From UBA5018 sp947463165 (lineage in GTDB: Bacteria; Cyanobacteriota; Cyanobacteriia; PCC-6307; Cyanobiaceae): a DNA stretch of 64,000 nucleotides. Of the stretch, positions 50,411-59,668 are shown piece after piece. The notes beneath the pieces are model-generated. The model was given only the letters and a program-made list of their open reading frames with translations, was not told where the DNA came from and did no database searches. Numbering within the stretch: position 1 is the first letter of the stretch; every line of letters starts with the position of its first letter. Location of the stretch: NCBI GenBank assembly GCA_943371245.1, contig CALRTY020000004.1, positions 62,001 to 126,000 on the forward strand. The letters run 5' to 3'. Both the position numbers and the translations under genes were made by a program.

Positions 50411-52822
50411 GTGATTACCGCAACCGCCGATCCCCACGAGTCGCCCATTTCCGAGCTGGAACTGGCCCGCCTGGATGCCTGGTGGCGGGCCGCCAACTAT
50501 CTGGCGGTGGGGATGATCTATTTGCGGGCCAATCCGCTGCTCGCTGAACCCCTCCGCCATGAGCACGTCAAGGCGCGCTTGCTGGGGCACTGGGGGTCGA
50601 GTCCTGGCCAGTCCTTTATCTGGGCCCACGCCAACCTGCTGATTCGCCGCCATCAACTGGAGATGATCTATCTCTCCGGGCCGGGCCACGGGGCGCCCGG
50701 GGTGCTGGGCCCCACCTACCTGGATGGCAGCTATAGCGAGGTGTATCCAGATAAGAGCCAAGACGCGGAGGGGATGGCGCGCTTTTTTCGCCAATTCTCG
50801 TTCCCGGGCCAGATCGGCTCCCACTGCACCCCGGAAACCCCCGGTTCGATCCACGAGGGCGGCGAGTTGGGCTACGTGCTCTCCCACGCCTGCGGGGCCG
50901 TCTTCGACAACCCAAACCTGATCGCCCTGGCCTGCGTGGGCGATGGCGAAGCCGAAACCGGGCCGCTGGCCACCTCCTGGCACATCAACAAATTTCTGAA
51001 TCCGATCAGCGATGGCGCCGTGCTGCCGGTGCTGCACCTGAACGGTTACAAAATTGCCAACCCCACCCTGCTGGCCCGCATCCCCAAGCCGGAATTGGAC
51101 AGCCTGCTGGTGGGCTACGGCTGGGCACCCCTCTATGTGGAGGGAAGTGAACCGATGGCCATGCACCGGGCCATGGCGACGGCAATGGCCAAGGCCGTGG
51201 AGCGGATCCGTTCCATCCAGGCGGCCTGCCGTTTGGATGGTGAGGCGGTGCGGCCCGCCTGGCCGCTGATCGTGCTGCGCTCCCCCAAGGGCTGGACCGG
51301 CCCGAAGTATTTGGCGGGCCACAAATTGGAGGGGTTTTGGCGTAGCCACCAGCTGCCGCTGCCGGCGCCGAACCACGATCCCCAACAGCTACAAATGCTG
51401 GAGGAATGGCTGCGCAGCTATCGCCCAGAAGAACTGTTCGATGCCAACGGCAGCTTGCTGCCAGAGCTAAGGCAGCATTCGCCCCAGGGCAGCCTGCGCA
51501 TGGGCTCCAATCCCCATGCCAATGGAGGCCTGCTGCGCCGCAATTTGCGCTTTCCGCCCCTGGAGAACTACGCCGTGGCCGTGACGGCGCCGGGAGCCCT
51601 AGAGGCGGAGAACACGGTGCCCCTGGCGCAGCTGATCCGGGATCTGATCAAACTCAACCCCGATGCGGTGCGGGTGTTTGGCCCGGATGAAACCGCCTCC
51701 AATCGACTGCAGGCGATCTATGGGGTTTCTGCCAAGGTGTGGATGGAGCAACTATTGCCGGAAGATGCCGATGGCGGCGAACTCGGCCGCGATGGCCGGG
51801 TGGTGGAGATGTTGTCTGAGCACACATTAGTAGGAATGATGGAGGGTTATCTACTTACCGGCAGATATGGCTTCTTCCACACCTACGAAGCCTTCGCTCA
51901 TGTGATCGCTTCCATGTTTAACCAGCACTGCAAATGGCTGGAATCCTGTATTAACCACGCCAGCTGGCGGGCGCCGATTAGCGCCTGGAATTGCCTGATC
52001 TCCTCCACCGTATGGCGCCAAGACCACAACGGTTTCACCCATCAAGATCCCGGCTTCATTGATCTGGCCGGCAACAAGAGCGGGGCGGTGGTGCGGGTTT
52101 ATCTGCCGGCCGACGCCAACTGCCTGCTGGCGGTGGCGGAAGTGGCCCTGCCGGAAACGAATGTGTGCAACATCATCGTGTCTGATAAGCAGAGCCATCT
52201 GCAATATCTGAACCTGGAGCAGGCCCGGCGGCACGTGGCCAAGGGCATTGGCCTGTGGAGCTGGGCCAGCAACGACGACCAGGGCCAGCAGGCCGACGAT
52301 CCCGATGTGGTGATGGCCTGCGCCGGCGACGTGCCCACCCGGGAGACCCTGGCGGCGGTGGAGATCCTCAACCGCGAGATCCCAGACCTCAAGGTGCGGC
52401 TGCTGAATGTGGTGAAGCTGTTCGCCCTCACCTCACCAGAGGAGCACCCCCACGGCATCAGCGACCGGGATTTTGATAGTTTATTTACCACTGATCGGCC
52501 GGTTATTTTCAACTTTCATGGCTACCCTTGGCTGATCCATCGGCTCACCTACCGCCGCCACAACCACGCAAATTTCCACGTGCGGGGCTACAAGGAAATG
52601 GGCAATATAAATACGCCAATGGAATTGGCGATGAACAATCAAATCGACCGCTTCAATTTAGTGATCGACGTGATTGACCGGGTGCCGCGCTTAGGTTCCC
52701 GCGCCGCCCACATCAAAGAGCGGATGAAGGAGTCAATTCTGATCCATCGCGCCTACGCCCACGAGCACGGCATCGATGCGCCGCAGCTCACCGAATGGCG
52801 CTGGGGGCTGGCGCGCCAGTGA
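50411..52822 (+). CDS. xfp: Xylulose-5-phosphate/fructose-6-phosphate phosphoketolase
   Basis: 803 residues from GTG 50411; GTG 50375 would add 12. Typical phosphoketolase parts: ANYLAVGMIYLRANPLL, GHWGSSPGQSFIWAHANLLI, YLSGPGHGAPGVLGPTYLDG, ACVGDGEAETGPLATSWHIN (thiamine diphosphate site), LHLNGYKIANPTLLARI, and in the second half MMEGYLLTGRYGFFHTYEAF and FNFHGYPWLIHRLTYRRHNH. It splits sugar phosphates with phosphate into acetyl phosphate and a triose or tetrose phosphate. AckA follows with a GTGA overlap, giving an acetate/ATP branch that is active in cyanobacteria in the dark. Confidence 0.95.
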   Translation: MITATADPHESPISELELARLDAWWRAANYLAVGMIYLRANPLLAEPLRHEHVKARLLGHWGSSPGQSFIWAHANLLIRRHQLEMIYLSGPGHGAPGVLGPTYLDGSYSEVYPDKSQDAEGMARFFRQFSFPGQIGSHCTPETPGSIHEGGELGYVLSHACGAVFDNPNLIALACVGDGEAETGPLATSWHINKFLNPISDGAVLPVLHLNGYKIANPTLLARIPKPELDSLLVGYGWAPLYVEGSEPMAMHRAMATAMAKAVERIRSIQAACRLDGEAVRPAWPLIVLRSPKGWTGPKYLAGHKLEGFWRSHQLPLPAPNHDPQQLQMLEEWLRSYRPEELFDANGSLLPELRQHSPQGSLRMGSNPHANGGLLRRNLRFPPLENYAVAVTAPGALEAENTVPLAQLIRDLIKLNPDAVRVFGPDETASNRLQAIYGVSAKVWMEQLLPEDADGGELGRDGRVVEMLSEHTLVGMMEGYLLTGRYGFFHTYEAFAHVIASMFNQHCKWLESCINHASWRAPISAWNCLISSTVWRQDHNGFTHQDPGFIDLAGNKSGAVVRVYLPADANCLLAVAEVALPETNVCNIIVSDKQSHLQYLNLEQARRHVAKGIGLWSWASNDDQGQQADDPDVVMACAGDVPTRETLAAVEILNREIPDLKVRLLNVVKLFALTSPEEHPHGISDRDFDSLFTTDRPVIFNFHGYPWLIHRLTYRRHNHANFHVRGYKEMGNINTPMELAMNNQIDRFNLVIDVIDRVPRLGSRAAHIKERMKESILIHRAYAHEHGIDAPQLTEWRWGLARQ

Positions 52823-53937
52823 CTGATAAGCCGCCACTGCTGGTGCTCAACGCCGGCAGCACCAATTTGAAGGCCTCCCTGCATGGCGCCGATGGGGCCT
52901 GTCTGTGGCGGCGCCAGAGGCCTTGGCCCTTGGTGAGCGACCATCCGACAGGCGATCATCCGGCGAGCGGGGATGCGGAGGCACTGGTCGACTGGCTGGT
53001 GGCGGCCCTGCCCCCACAGCTGGCGGGCGATGGGTCAAGCCTGGCCCTGGTGGGCCACCGGCTGGTGCATGGCGGCGAGCGCTTCCTGGCCCCCACCCGC
53101 ATCACCGCCGAGGTGCGCCTGGAGCTGGAACAGCTCAATCCCCTGGCGCCGCTACACAATCCCCAGGTGTTGGACTTGATCGATGCGCTGCGGCGGCGCT
53201 GGCCGGCCCTGCAGCAGTGGGCCTGCTTTGACACCACCTTCCACGCCAGCTTGCCGCCCGCCGCCCGCACCTACGCCATCCCGGCCAGCTGGCGGCGCCA
53301 GGGCCTGCGCCGCTACGGCTTCCACGGCCTCAACCACGAGCATGTGGCCGCCGAGGTGCAACGCCGCTGCGGCAGCGAGGCCCCGTTGCGGTTGATCAGT
53401 TGCCACCTGGGGGGCGGTTGCTCGCTCTGCGCCATCCGCGATGGCCGCAGCATCGCCACCACCATGGGCTTCACGCCGCTGGAAGGGCTGGTGATGGCCA
53501 GTCGCAGCGGCACGGTGGACCCCGGCCTACTGCTCTATCAGCTGCGCGCTGGCCTGGATCTGGCCGAGCTGGAGCGGGGCCTGCTGCGGGAAGGGGGACT
53601 GCTGGGGCTATCCGGCCTCAGCGGCGACATGGCTGAATTGCGAGTGGCGGCATTGCCGTCGCCCCAAGGCCAGGGCCATGCCGGCGCGGCCCTGGCGATC
53701 GACGTGTTTCGCCAGCGCCTACTGGAGGGCATCGGCGCCATGGCCGCCTGCCTAGGTGGAGTTGATGTGATTGCCCTCAGCGGCGGCATCGGCGAACACG
53801 ACACCGCCCTGCACCGGGAGCTGGCGGCAGCCCTGGGCTGGCTGGGCCGCCATCAATTGCTGGTGATCCCGGCCGACGAGGAGGGGCAAATCGCCCGCCA
53901 TTGCTGGGAGGCCCTAGCGGGGGCTGTTTGGCCTTAG
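52819..53937 (+). CDS. ackA: Acetate kinase
   Basis: 372 residues from GTG 52819, which overlaps the xfp stop (GTGA); an ATG at 52795 is also in frame. Family motifs: LLVLNAGSTNLKASLHGADG, VGHRLVHGGERF, FDTTFHASLPPAARTYAIPA, RRYGFHGLNHEHVA, ISCHLGGGCSLCAIRDGRSI, IALSGGIGEHDTALHREL. It makes ATP and acetate from acetyl phosphate, the product of Xfp. The stop codon lies in the first of three 19-bp tandem repeats. Confidence 0.95.
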   Translation: MTDKPPLLVLNAGSTNLKASLHGADGACLWRRQRPWPLVSDHPTGDHPASGDAEALVDWLVAALPPQLAGDGSSLALVGHRLVHGGERFLAPTRITAEVRLELEQLNPLAPLHNPQVLDLIDALRRRWPALQQWACFDTTFHASLPPAARTYAIPASWRRQGLRRYGFHGLNHEHVAAEVQRRCGSEAPLRLISCHLGGGCSLCAIRDGRSIATTMGFTPLEGLVMASRSGTVDPGLLLYQLRAGLDLAELERGLLREGGLLGLSGLSGDMAELRVAALPSPQGQGHAGAALAIDVFRQRLLEGIGAMAACLGGVDVIALSGGIGEHDTALHRELAAALGWLGRHQLLVIPADEEGQIARHCWEALAGAVWP

Positions 53938-53978
53938 CCAGGCTGTTTGGCCTTAGCCAGGCTGTTTGGCCTTAGCCA
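53922..53978. repeat. Three tandem 19-bp units over the ackA stop
   Basis: Perfect copies of ggctgtttggccttagcca at 53922, 53941 and 53960. The first contains the last codons and TAG of ackA; the other two lie behind it. Confidence 0.95.
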
Positions 53979-54150
53979 TTAGCAACGATTGGAGCAGCCC
54001 TGGAAAAACCGAGCCAAAACCTTTGGAGCATTGATGCAGCAAAGGTTCCCAGCTGGCTGGGGCGCCAAATAGCGGTTTGCCAACGGCTCCCCAGAGCTTG
54101 CCATATTTGCTTTACCCCACAAATTCCCCACCCTTAAGCCCAGGTATTTC

Positions 54151-57090
54151 CTACACAATTTGCAGGTTATTTAGCGAGCCGGCGAAACCGGTGATCTCGA
54201 TAATCGCATCGCTGCCGGACTGGTAGCCGGCGCTGGCATTATTGAGAGCGATAAAGCTGCGAGAGAGGCCAGAGGGATCGTTAAAGGTAAAGGTGGCAGC
54301 CCTACTAGCAGCGAAGGCGGAGGTGGTTAGCACGGCGGCAATAGACGTAGTGCTAAGTGCGGATACGGCGCCCAGTTTGTTAATATTTGCAGCGGATACT
54401 ACGGTGGGACCATCAAGAATATCGGTGCCGATGGCGAAATCTGTAATGCGATCAAAATTGCTAAAAAGCGATGAACTAAGGGCGCTAAATCTGAATGTAT
54501 CAATACCACCGAGGCCCGTGAGTACATCTTTAGCGGTTGTGGCCGTAAGCGTGTTGACGTTGGCATCGCCATTTATCTGATTGGATGTGGAATCAATGCT
54601 GAGACGTTGCACCGCATTGGCTGGAGCGAGATTGCCGGCTGCATCGGCCACCTGGGCGGTGATCGCATAAAAGCCATTGGCGAGGGGCTGCGACGTGAAC
54701 GACCAGGTTTGCTGATCGCTAGCCACGTTGGCGTTACCAATCCAGGTGGTGCCTCTGTAAATGCGCAGGGTGTCGCCGGCGGAGAGGGGGGATGAGAGGG
54801 TGCCGGAGAAAGTGGGAGATGTGTCGTCGGTGAATCCGGCTTGCGGCAAGAAGCCTGTCAAGGAGCCGAAGTTGTCCTCCACGGCGGTAATCGAGGCGGT
54901 GATGGCCGGGGCGCTGGTATCGAGGAAGAATGAACGGCTGGAGGAGGCGCTGCCCAGGTTGCCGGCAAGATCACCCACACGAGCGGTGATGGTGTAGTTG
55001 GTGCCGTCGGTGTTTGGAAGGGGAGTGCTGAGAGTGCAAGACCAGCTTCTCGCCGTGTTGTTCACAACGGCTTGACCCAGCCTGGTGTCGCCGTTGAAGA
55101 GATACAGGGCTTCGCCGCTAACTAGGGCAGCAGAGATAAGGCCACTAAAGGTGAGGGTGGTGCTATCAGTAACGCCGCCGTTATCTACAAATCCCTGGAA
55201 GATGCCGAAGTTATCCACCACGGCGACGATGGCGGCGGTGGTAGTTGGCGCTGTGGTGTCGATAACGATGGTGGATGTTGTTTGGCCAATGGCACTGGTG
55301 TTGCCGGCGATATCGCTCTGGCGCACACGAATTCTGCCGGCGGCATAGGTGCCACTGGCGAGCGCAAAGGAGGAGCCAGTGCCACTGAACCAGCTGGTAC
55401 CGCTGTTGGTGGAGTATTGCCAGCTGGCACCTGCTTCCAGGCCGGTTACATTGATAGTGCCGTTGTTGGTAACTCTATCGGTAGCGCTAACGCCGCTGTC
55501 GCTGGCCAAAGCAAGGCTGGAGGCAACCGCTGTGGTGTCGACGGTGATGGTGGCTCCTAGCTGGCCGTTGGCACTGGTGTTGCCGGCGATATCGCTCTGG
55601 CGCACAAGAATGCTGCCGGCGCCATAGCTGCCACCGGCGAGCTCAAAGGAGGAGCCAATGCCATTGGTCCAGTTGCTACCGCCGTTAGTGGAGTATTGCC
55701 AGCTGGCACCTGCTTCCAGGCCGGTTACATTGATAGTGCTGTCATTAGTGATTCCATCGGTAGCACTAACGCCGGTGTCGCTGGCTAGGGCCAGGCTGGG
55801 GGCAGCCGCAGCTGTACTGTCGATGATGGTGATGGCCCCTAGCTCGCCAATGGCGCTGGTGTTACCGGCGATATCGCTCTGGCGCACAAGAATTGTGCCG
55901 GCGGCATAGCTGCCACTGGCGAGCGCAAAGGAGGAACCAGTGCCGCTGATCCAACTTTCACCGCTGTTTATGGAGTATTGCCAGCTGGCACCTGCTTCCA
56001 GACCGGTTACATTAATAGTGCCATCATTAGTAATTCCATCGGTAGCGCTAACGCCGGTGTCGTTGGCCAGGGCCAGGCTGGGGGTGGCCGCTGTGCTGTC
56101 GATGATGGTGATGGCCCCTAACTCGCCAATGGCGCTGGTGTTGCCGGCGATATCGCTCTGGCGCACAAGAATTATGCCGGCGGCATAGCTGCCACTGGCG
56201 AGCGCAAAGGAGGAACCAGTGCCGCTGATCCAGCTTTCACCGCTGTTTATGGAGTATTCCCAGCTGGCACCTGCTTCCAGACCGGTTACATTGATAGTAC
56301 CGTCATTAGTAATTCCATCGGTAGTGCTAACGCCGGTGTCGTTGGCCAGGGCCAGACTGGGGGCATCTGCAGCTGTGCTGTCGATGGTGAAGGATTGCAC
56401 ATTGGTATACACGCTGCTGTAGTCGGCGACAAAGCCGCTAATTTGGACAGATGCCCTACCATAAGTGGCATCATCAGAACCCTGCCTGAAGCCGAAAACA
56501 TCCCCCGCGTTAAGCGAGACTGTCTCCGAACCGAACTGAAGCAAATCGCTACTATCTATTGTAAGCTGATAAAAAATACCATTAATTAAATAGCCAAATG
56601 GATCCCAGGATGACTGGAAATCATCGGTTGAATAGTTCCAGTCAAAAGTAGCCGTCCAAGCCACTGGGGATGAAATAACTACATCTGTTCTGTAGCCTCC
56701 CTCCGGTGGGCTAGAGTTTTCTCCCATATCATCCGCCCCAATTAAGGTAATTGACAATGGAGATTGACTGATATCAATGGAGCCATTTCCATCAATTGTT
56801 GCGATCCAATTACCAGGGCCAAGTTCGCCCTCAAACCCATACCCAGATACATAGGTCACAAGGGCGCGTACCTGGTACACACCATCCGCCAGATTAGACT
56901 GGCTAGCGGTAGTAGTAATCCAAGAATTACCGGCATCTGTGCTGTACTGGTAAGCAACGCTGTCGCCTGCTCCTAGGCCGGCTACCGCCAGGGAAAAGTT
57001 GACATCGTTGGTGATGCGATCAAGGGCGGACGAACCGCTATCATCTAAATCTGAACCAAATGTTAAGACGGGATTGGGATTGATCGACAT
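54151..57090 (-). CDS. Ig-like repeat protein with C-terminal bluetail domain
   Basis: 979 residues. The N-terminal 300 residues are an unassigned beta-rich region (LDRITNDVNFSLAVAGLGAG, STDAGNSWITTTASQSNLAD). Then four to five near-identical repeats of about 93 residues follow (SLALANDTGVSATDGITNDG, TINVTGLEAGASWQYSINSG, ILVRQSDIAGNTSAIGELGA) and two or three divergent Ig-like domains (VVDNFGIFQGFVDNGGVTDS). The last 110 residues (FRFSALSSSLFSNFDRITDF, ATFTFNDPSGLSRSFIALNN, SGSDAIIEITGFAGSLNNLQ) form a bluetail domain, known mainly from cyanobacterial repeat proteins and probably a secretion or anchoring signal. No N-terminal signal peptide. Likely a surface or secreted adhesin-like protein. 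Confidence 0.88.
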   Translation of the reverse strand: MSINPNPVLTFGSDLDDSGSSALDRITNDVNFSLAVAGLGAGDSVAYQYSTDAGNSWITTTASQSNLADGVYQVRALVTYVSGYGFEGELGPGNWIATIDGNGSIDISQSPLSITLIGADDMGENSSPPEGGYRTDVVISSPVAWTATFDWNYSTDDFQSSWDPFGYLINGIFYQLTIDSSDLLQFGSETVSLNAGDVFGFRQGSDDATYGRASVQISGFVADYSSVYTNVQSFTIDSTAADAPSLALANDTGVSTTDGITNDGTINVTGLEAGASWEYSINSGESWISGTGSSFALASGSYAAGIILVRQSDIAGNTSAIGELGAITIIDSTAATPSLALANDTGVSATDGITNDGTINVTGLEAGASWQYSINSGESWISGTGSSFALASGSYAAGTILVRQSDIAGNTSAIGELGAITIIDSTAAAAPSLALASDTGVSATDGITNDSTINVTGLEAGASWQYSTNGGSNWTNGIGSSFELAGGSYGAGSILVRQSDIAGNTSANGQLGATITVDTTAVASSLALASDSGVSATDRVTNNGTINVTGLEAGASWQYSTNSGTSWFSGTGSSFALASGTYAAGRIRVRQSDIAGNTSAIGQTTSTIVIDTTAPTTTAAIVAVVDNFGIFQGFVDNGGVTDSTTLTFSGLISAALVSGEALYLFNGDTRLGQAVVNNTARSWSCTLSTPLPNTDGTNYTITARVGDLAGNLGSASSSRSFFLDTSAPAITASITAVEDNFGSLTGFLPQAGFTDDTSPTFSGTLSSPLSAGDTLRIYRGTTWIGNANVASDQQTWSFTSQPLANGFYAITAQVADAAGNLAPANAVQRLSIDSTSNQINGDANVNTLTATTAKDVLTGLGGIDTFRFSALSSSLFSNFDRITDFAIGTDILDGPTVVSAANINKLGAVSALSTTSIAAVLTTSAFAASRAATFTFNDPSGLSRSFIALNNASAGYQSGSDAIIEITGFAGSLNNLQIV
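55270..56390 (-). repeat. Tandem ~280-bp Ig-like units
   Basis: Four copies with a spacing of 279-282 bp; for example gtgccgctgatcca.ctttc occurs at about 55939 and 56218. They encode the repeats of the bluetail protein and are highly similar in DNA. Confidence 0.85.
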
Positions 57091-57894
57091 GGCTTTAAAG
57101 TTTGAAGTGGGAGAACAGGAGCGAAAAGTTAACTGCTGGACTGCCTTTAACTTTTTAGAACCGCTTGGCTGAGGCCAAGGCTATAAAAGGCCTAGCCATG
57201 GGCGATGTCTGCCACCAATGTGGCTGATGCGTTAGCTTAGGCCAGATCTGTCTTGGAATTGTTGCGCCCTTGGCCTAGGCGTGCCAGGTACAGCACAATG
57301 CGCTTATGCGGCTGAACTAGCGCAGACCAACCTGAGGTCCCCTTGCTTGAGCCGCTGGGAAAAACCCTGGTTTTGACTGGTCCAGCCTGACAAAGCTATC
57401 CAGGTGGGTCGCATTGAGCGAGTATTAGCTTAAACTCATTGCTATCCAATGCTGCTACTATAGATAATTTGGATTGATTGAGTGCTGCCCATAAGCAGTG
57501 GAAAAATTTGCCCTGCAGTAGCCTGGAAAAGCGCTGGCGGCCGCAGTATTTGTACCAAGGCGATGAGCTGCACCGGTGGCTTTCCAATAATAAAATCCAT
57601 GCTTATGCTTCAGGCGCTTTTCTTATGTATCCCTGGATACATACCGAGCCACTTAAGCCATAAGGAAACTCGATAAATTGCCCGTTCCGCCTGGGCAGCA
57701 AACAGACAAGCCAAGGCACCGCAAGGGATCTTGCAAGGTGAGAGCGGAGAAATAATTATTGTGATTATTCACATCACTGTGACCGAAGAGAGACAAACCC
57801 AACGGCCCGCAGCTTTGGATCGCTGACAGCTGTGGTTTGCTGATCACAGGCTCGCTGACAACTGTGGCGGCGCCAGCCACTGCAGGCAAAAGCG
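57091..57894. other. Long intergenic region without a convincing gene
   Basis: About 800 bp between the bluetail gene and thrC, more AT-rich than the core genes. Short open stretches exist on both strands (for example 57478-57663 on plus), but none has a recognisable family or clear ribosome-binding site. Promoter elements for the bluetail gene probably lie near 57100-57250. Confidence 0.5.
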
Positions 57895-58953
57895 TTAAAA
57901 GCCCATCACCGCCGCCACGGCATCCGTGTCGGCCTCCAGGCCTGTGTGGAACTTGGAGTCGTTGTGTTCGATGGCGGTGGCGGGATCCTTGAGGCCGTTG
58001 CCGGTGAGCACGCAGACCACGGTGGCGCCGGCTGGCACTTCGTCGCGGCGCTTGAGCAGACCCGCCACGGAAGCGGCACTGGCTGGCTCACAGAACACTC
58101 CCTCCTGGCTGCCCAGCAACTTGTAGGCATCGATGATCTCGGCATCGGTGACGGCCATGAATCCGCCATTGCTCTCCCGCTCAACCTTTAGCGCGTTATC
58201 ACGATTTACAGGATTACCTATGCGAATTGCCGTGGCAATCGTATCTGGTTGTTCCACCGTGTGTCCCAGCACCAGAGGGGCGGATCCAGCGGCCTGGAAG
58301 CCCATCATCCGAGGCAGCTTGCGGCAATGACCGGCCTGGCGATATTCGTTGAAACCCATCCAATAGGCAGTAATATTACCGGCATTACCAACGGGGATAC
58401 ATAGCCAATCGGGGGCATCTGACAGGGCATCCACCACTTCAAATGCCGCCGTTTTTTGCCCCTGAAGCCGATAAGGATTAACCGAATTAACCAGGGTAAT
58501 CGGATAGCGGTCAGCCACATCGCGCACAATGGCTAGAGCTCTATCAAAGTTTCCCTTGATAGCGATTACTTCAGCCCCGTAAAGCAGGGCCTGGGCGAGC
58601 TTACCCTGGGCCACATAGCCATCCGGAATCAACACAAAGGCGCGCATGCCGCCCCGGCGAGCATAGGCAGCGGCCGCGGCGGAGGTGTTGCCGGTGCTAG
58701 CGCAGATCACCGCCTCTGATCCGGCCTCCTTGGCCTTGCTGATCGCCATGGTCATGCCCCGGTCCTTGAACGATCCGGTGGGATTGAGACCGTCGTATTT
58801 CAGATACACCCGCACCCCCTTGCCGATCCGCTCGGAGATCACCGGCGCTGGAATCAAGGGCGTGGCGCCCTCCCGCAGGCTGATCACCGGGGTTCTTTCA
58901 CTCACCGGCAACCAGCGCCGGTAGGCCTCAATCAGGCCTGGCCAGTCCTGCAT
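57895..58953 (-). CDS. thrC: Threonine synthase
   Basis: 352 residues from ATG 58953 (MQDWPGLIEAYRRWLPVSER); a GTG at 59007 would add 18. The PLP lysine lies in LNPTGSFKDRGMTMAISKAK; ICASTGNTSAAAAAYARRGG binds the phosphate and PVGNAGNITAYWMGF is the conserved loop. It converts O-phosphohomoserine to threonine. Followed on the same chromosome arm by the DUF1400, ABC1 and recN genes, an arrangement of core genes. Confidence 0.95.
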   Translation of the reverse strand: MQDWPGLIEAYRRWLPVSERTPVISLREGATPLIPAPVISERIGKGVRVYLKYDGLNPTGSFKDRGMTMAISKAKEAGSEAVICASTGNTSAAAAAYARRGGMRAFVLIPDGYVAQGKLAQALLYGAEVIAIKGNFDRALAIVRDVADRYPITLVNSVNPYRLQGQKTAAFEVVDALSDAPDWLCIPVGNAGNITAYWMGFNEYRQAGHCRKLPRMMGFQAAGSAPLVLGHTVEQPDTIATAIRIGNPVNRDNALKVERESNGGFMAVTDAEIIDAYKLLGSQEGVFCEPASAASVAGLLKRRDEVPAGATVVCVLTGNGLKDPATAIEHNDSKFHTGLEADTDAVAAVMGF

Positions 58954-59033
58954 GGTGGCCCGAGCGCCGCCCAGACCCAGTTGCCGCAGGGTTTGGATCA
59001 GGGGCACTGGGGGCAGCTCAAACTGACTCGAAT

Positions 59034-59618
59034 CTAGGGCTCGCCCCGCAGTCCATTCAGGGGCGCTTCCGAGAAGAAGCGCACCAGATCGGAAATCGAG
59101 CTGGTTTTTTCCATCAGGCTGAGCAGGGCCGGAATGCTCACCTCCATGTTGCGGCTGGGATAGGCCCGCAGGAAGCGCAGCGCCGTGAGCGAGCCATTGC
59201 CCTCCACCAGACCGATCACGATCGCTGAACGCAGGGCCGGCAAGCCCGCACCAGGGGTTTTCAGGGGGAAGACGATCTGAGCCACCCGCTCCAGCACGGC
59301 CTCGCCAATGCGGGTGTTGAGCAGCCGGCTGACCAGGGTTACCGGCAGGCTGATCGACTCGTTGAGCAGCTTGGCCACCTGGGCGGGCGGCTGTTTGCTG
59401 AAGCTGAGCAGATCGGCCAGCAGCCCTTGGGCCTTGCCGGTGCTGGCTAGCAGTTCCAGATCTGCCACCGGAATCGAACGCCGGAAGCCGCCGCTAACGA
59501 AAACCAGATTGTCGGCGGCCAGCACCCCCGTGCTGCTCACCAGTGGCAGAGCTGCCCCTAAACCGATCCCGAGGGCCGCGGCCAGGAGGGAGCGGCGTAG
59601 GCGAGAACGGCGAACCAC
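59034..59618 (-). CDS. DUF1400 domain protein, exported
   Basis: 194 residues from GTG 59618. LRRSLLAAALGIGLGAALPL is a signal peptide (cut near VLA). The mature part (LVFVSGGFRRSIPVADLELL, SISLPVTLVSRLLNTRIGEA, LTALRFLRAYPSRNMEVSIP) is the cyanobacterial DUF1400 domain, usually found at the N-terminus of predicted alpha/beta hydrolases. Here it stands alone, with no hydrolase domain. Function unknown. Confidence 0.85.
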   Translation of the reverse strand: MVRRSRLRRSLLAAALGIGLGAALPLVSSTGVLAADNLVFVSGGFRRSIPVADLELLASTGKAQGLLADLLSFSKQPPAQVAKLLNESISLPVTLVSRLLNTRIGEAVLERVAQIVFPLKTPGAGLPALRSAIVIGLVEGNGSLTALRFLRAYPSRNMEVSIPALLSLMEKTSSISDLVRFFSEAPLNGLRGEP

Positions 59619-59668
59619 GGCAACCCGGAGTGTCAGCCCGTCACGATAGGCGCCTTGGGCCGCTGCGT

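Noticed and set aside
50297..51385. Upstream extension of the Nudix frame to 51385
   Set aside because: It lies antisense to phosphoketolase; the Nudix protein has a natural ATG at 50296 at the expected distance from its box.
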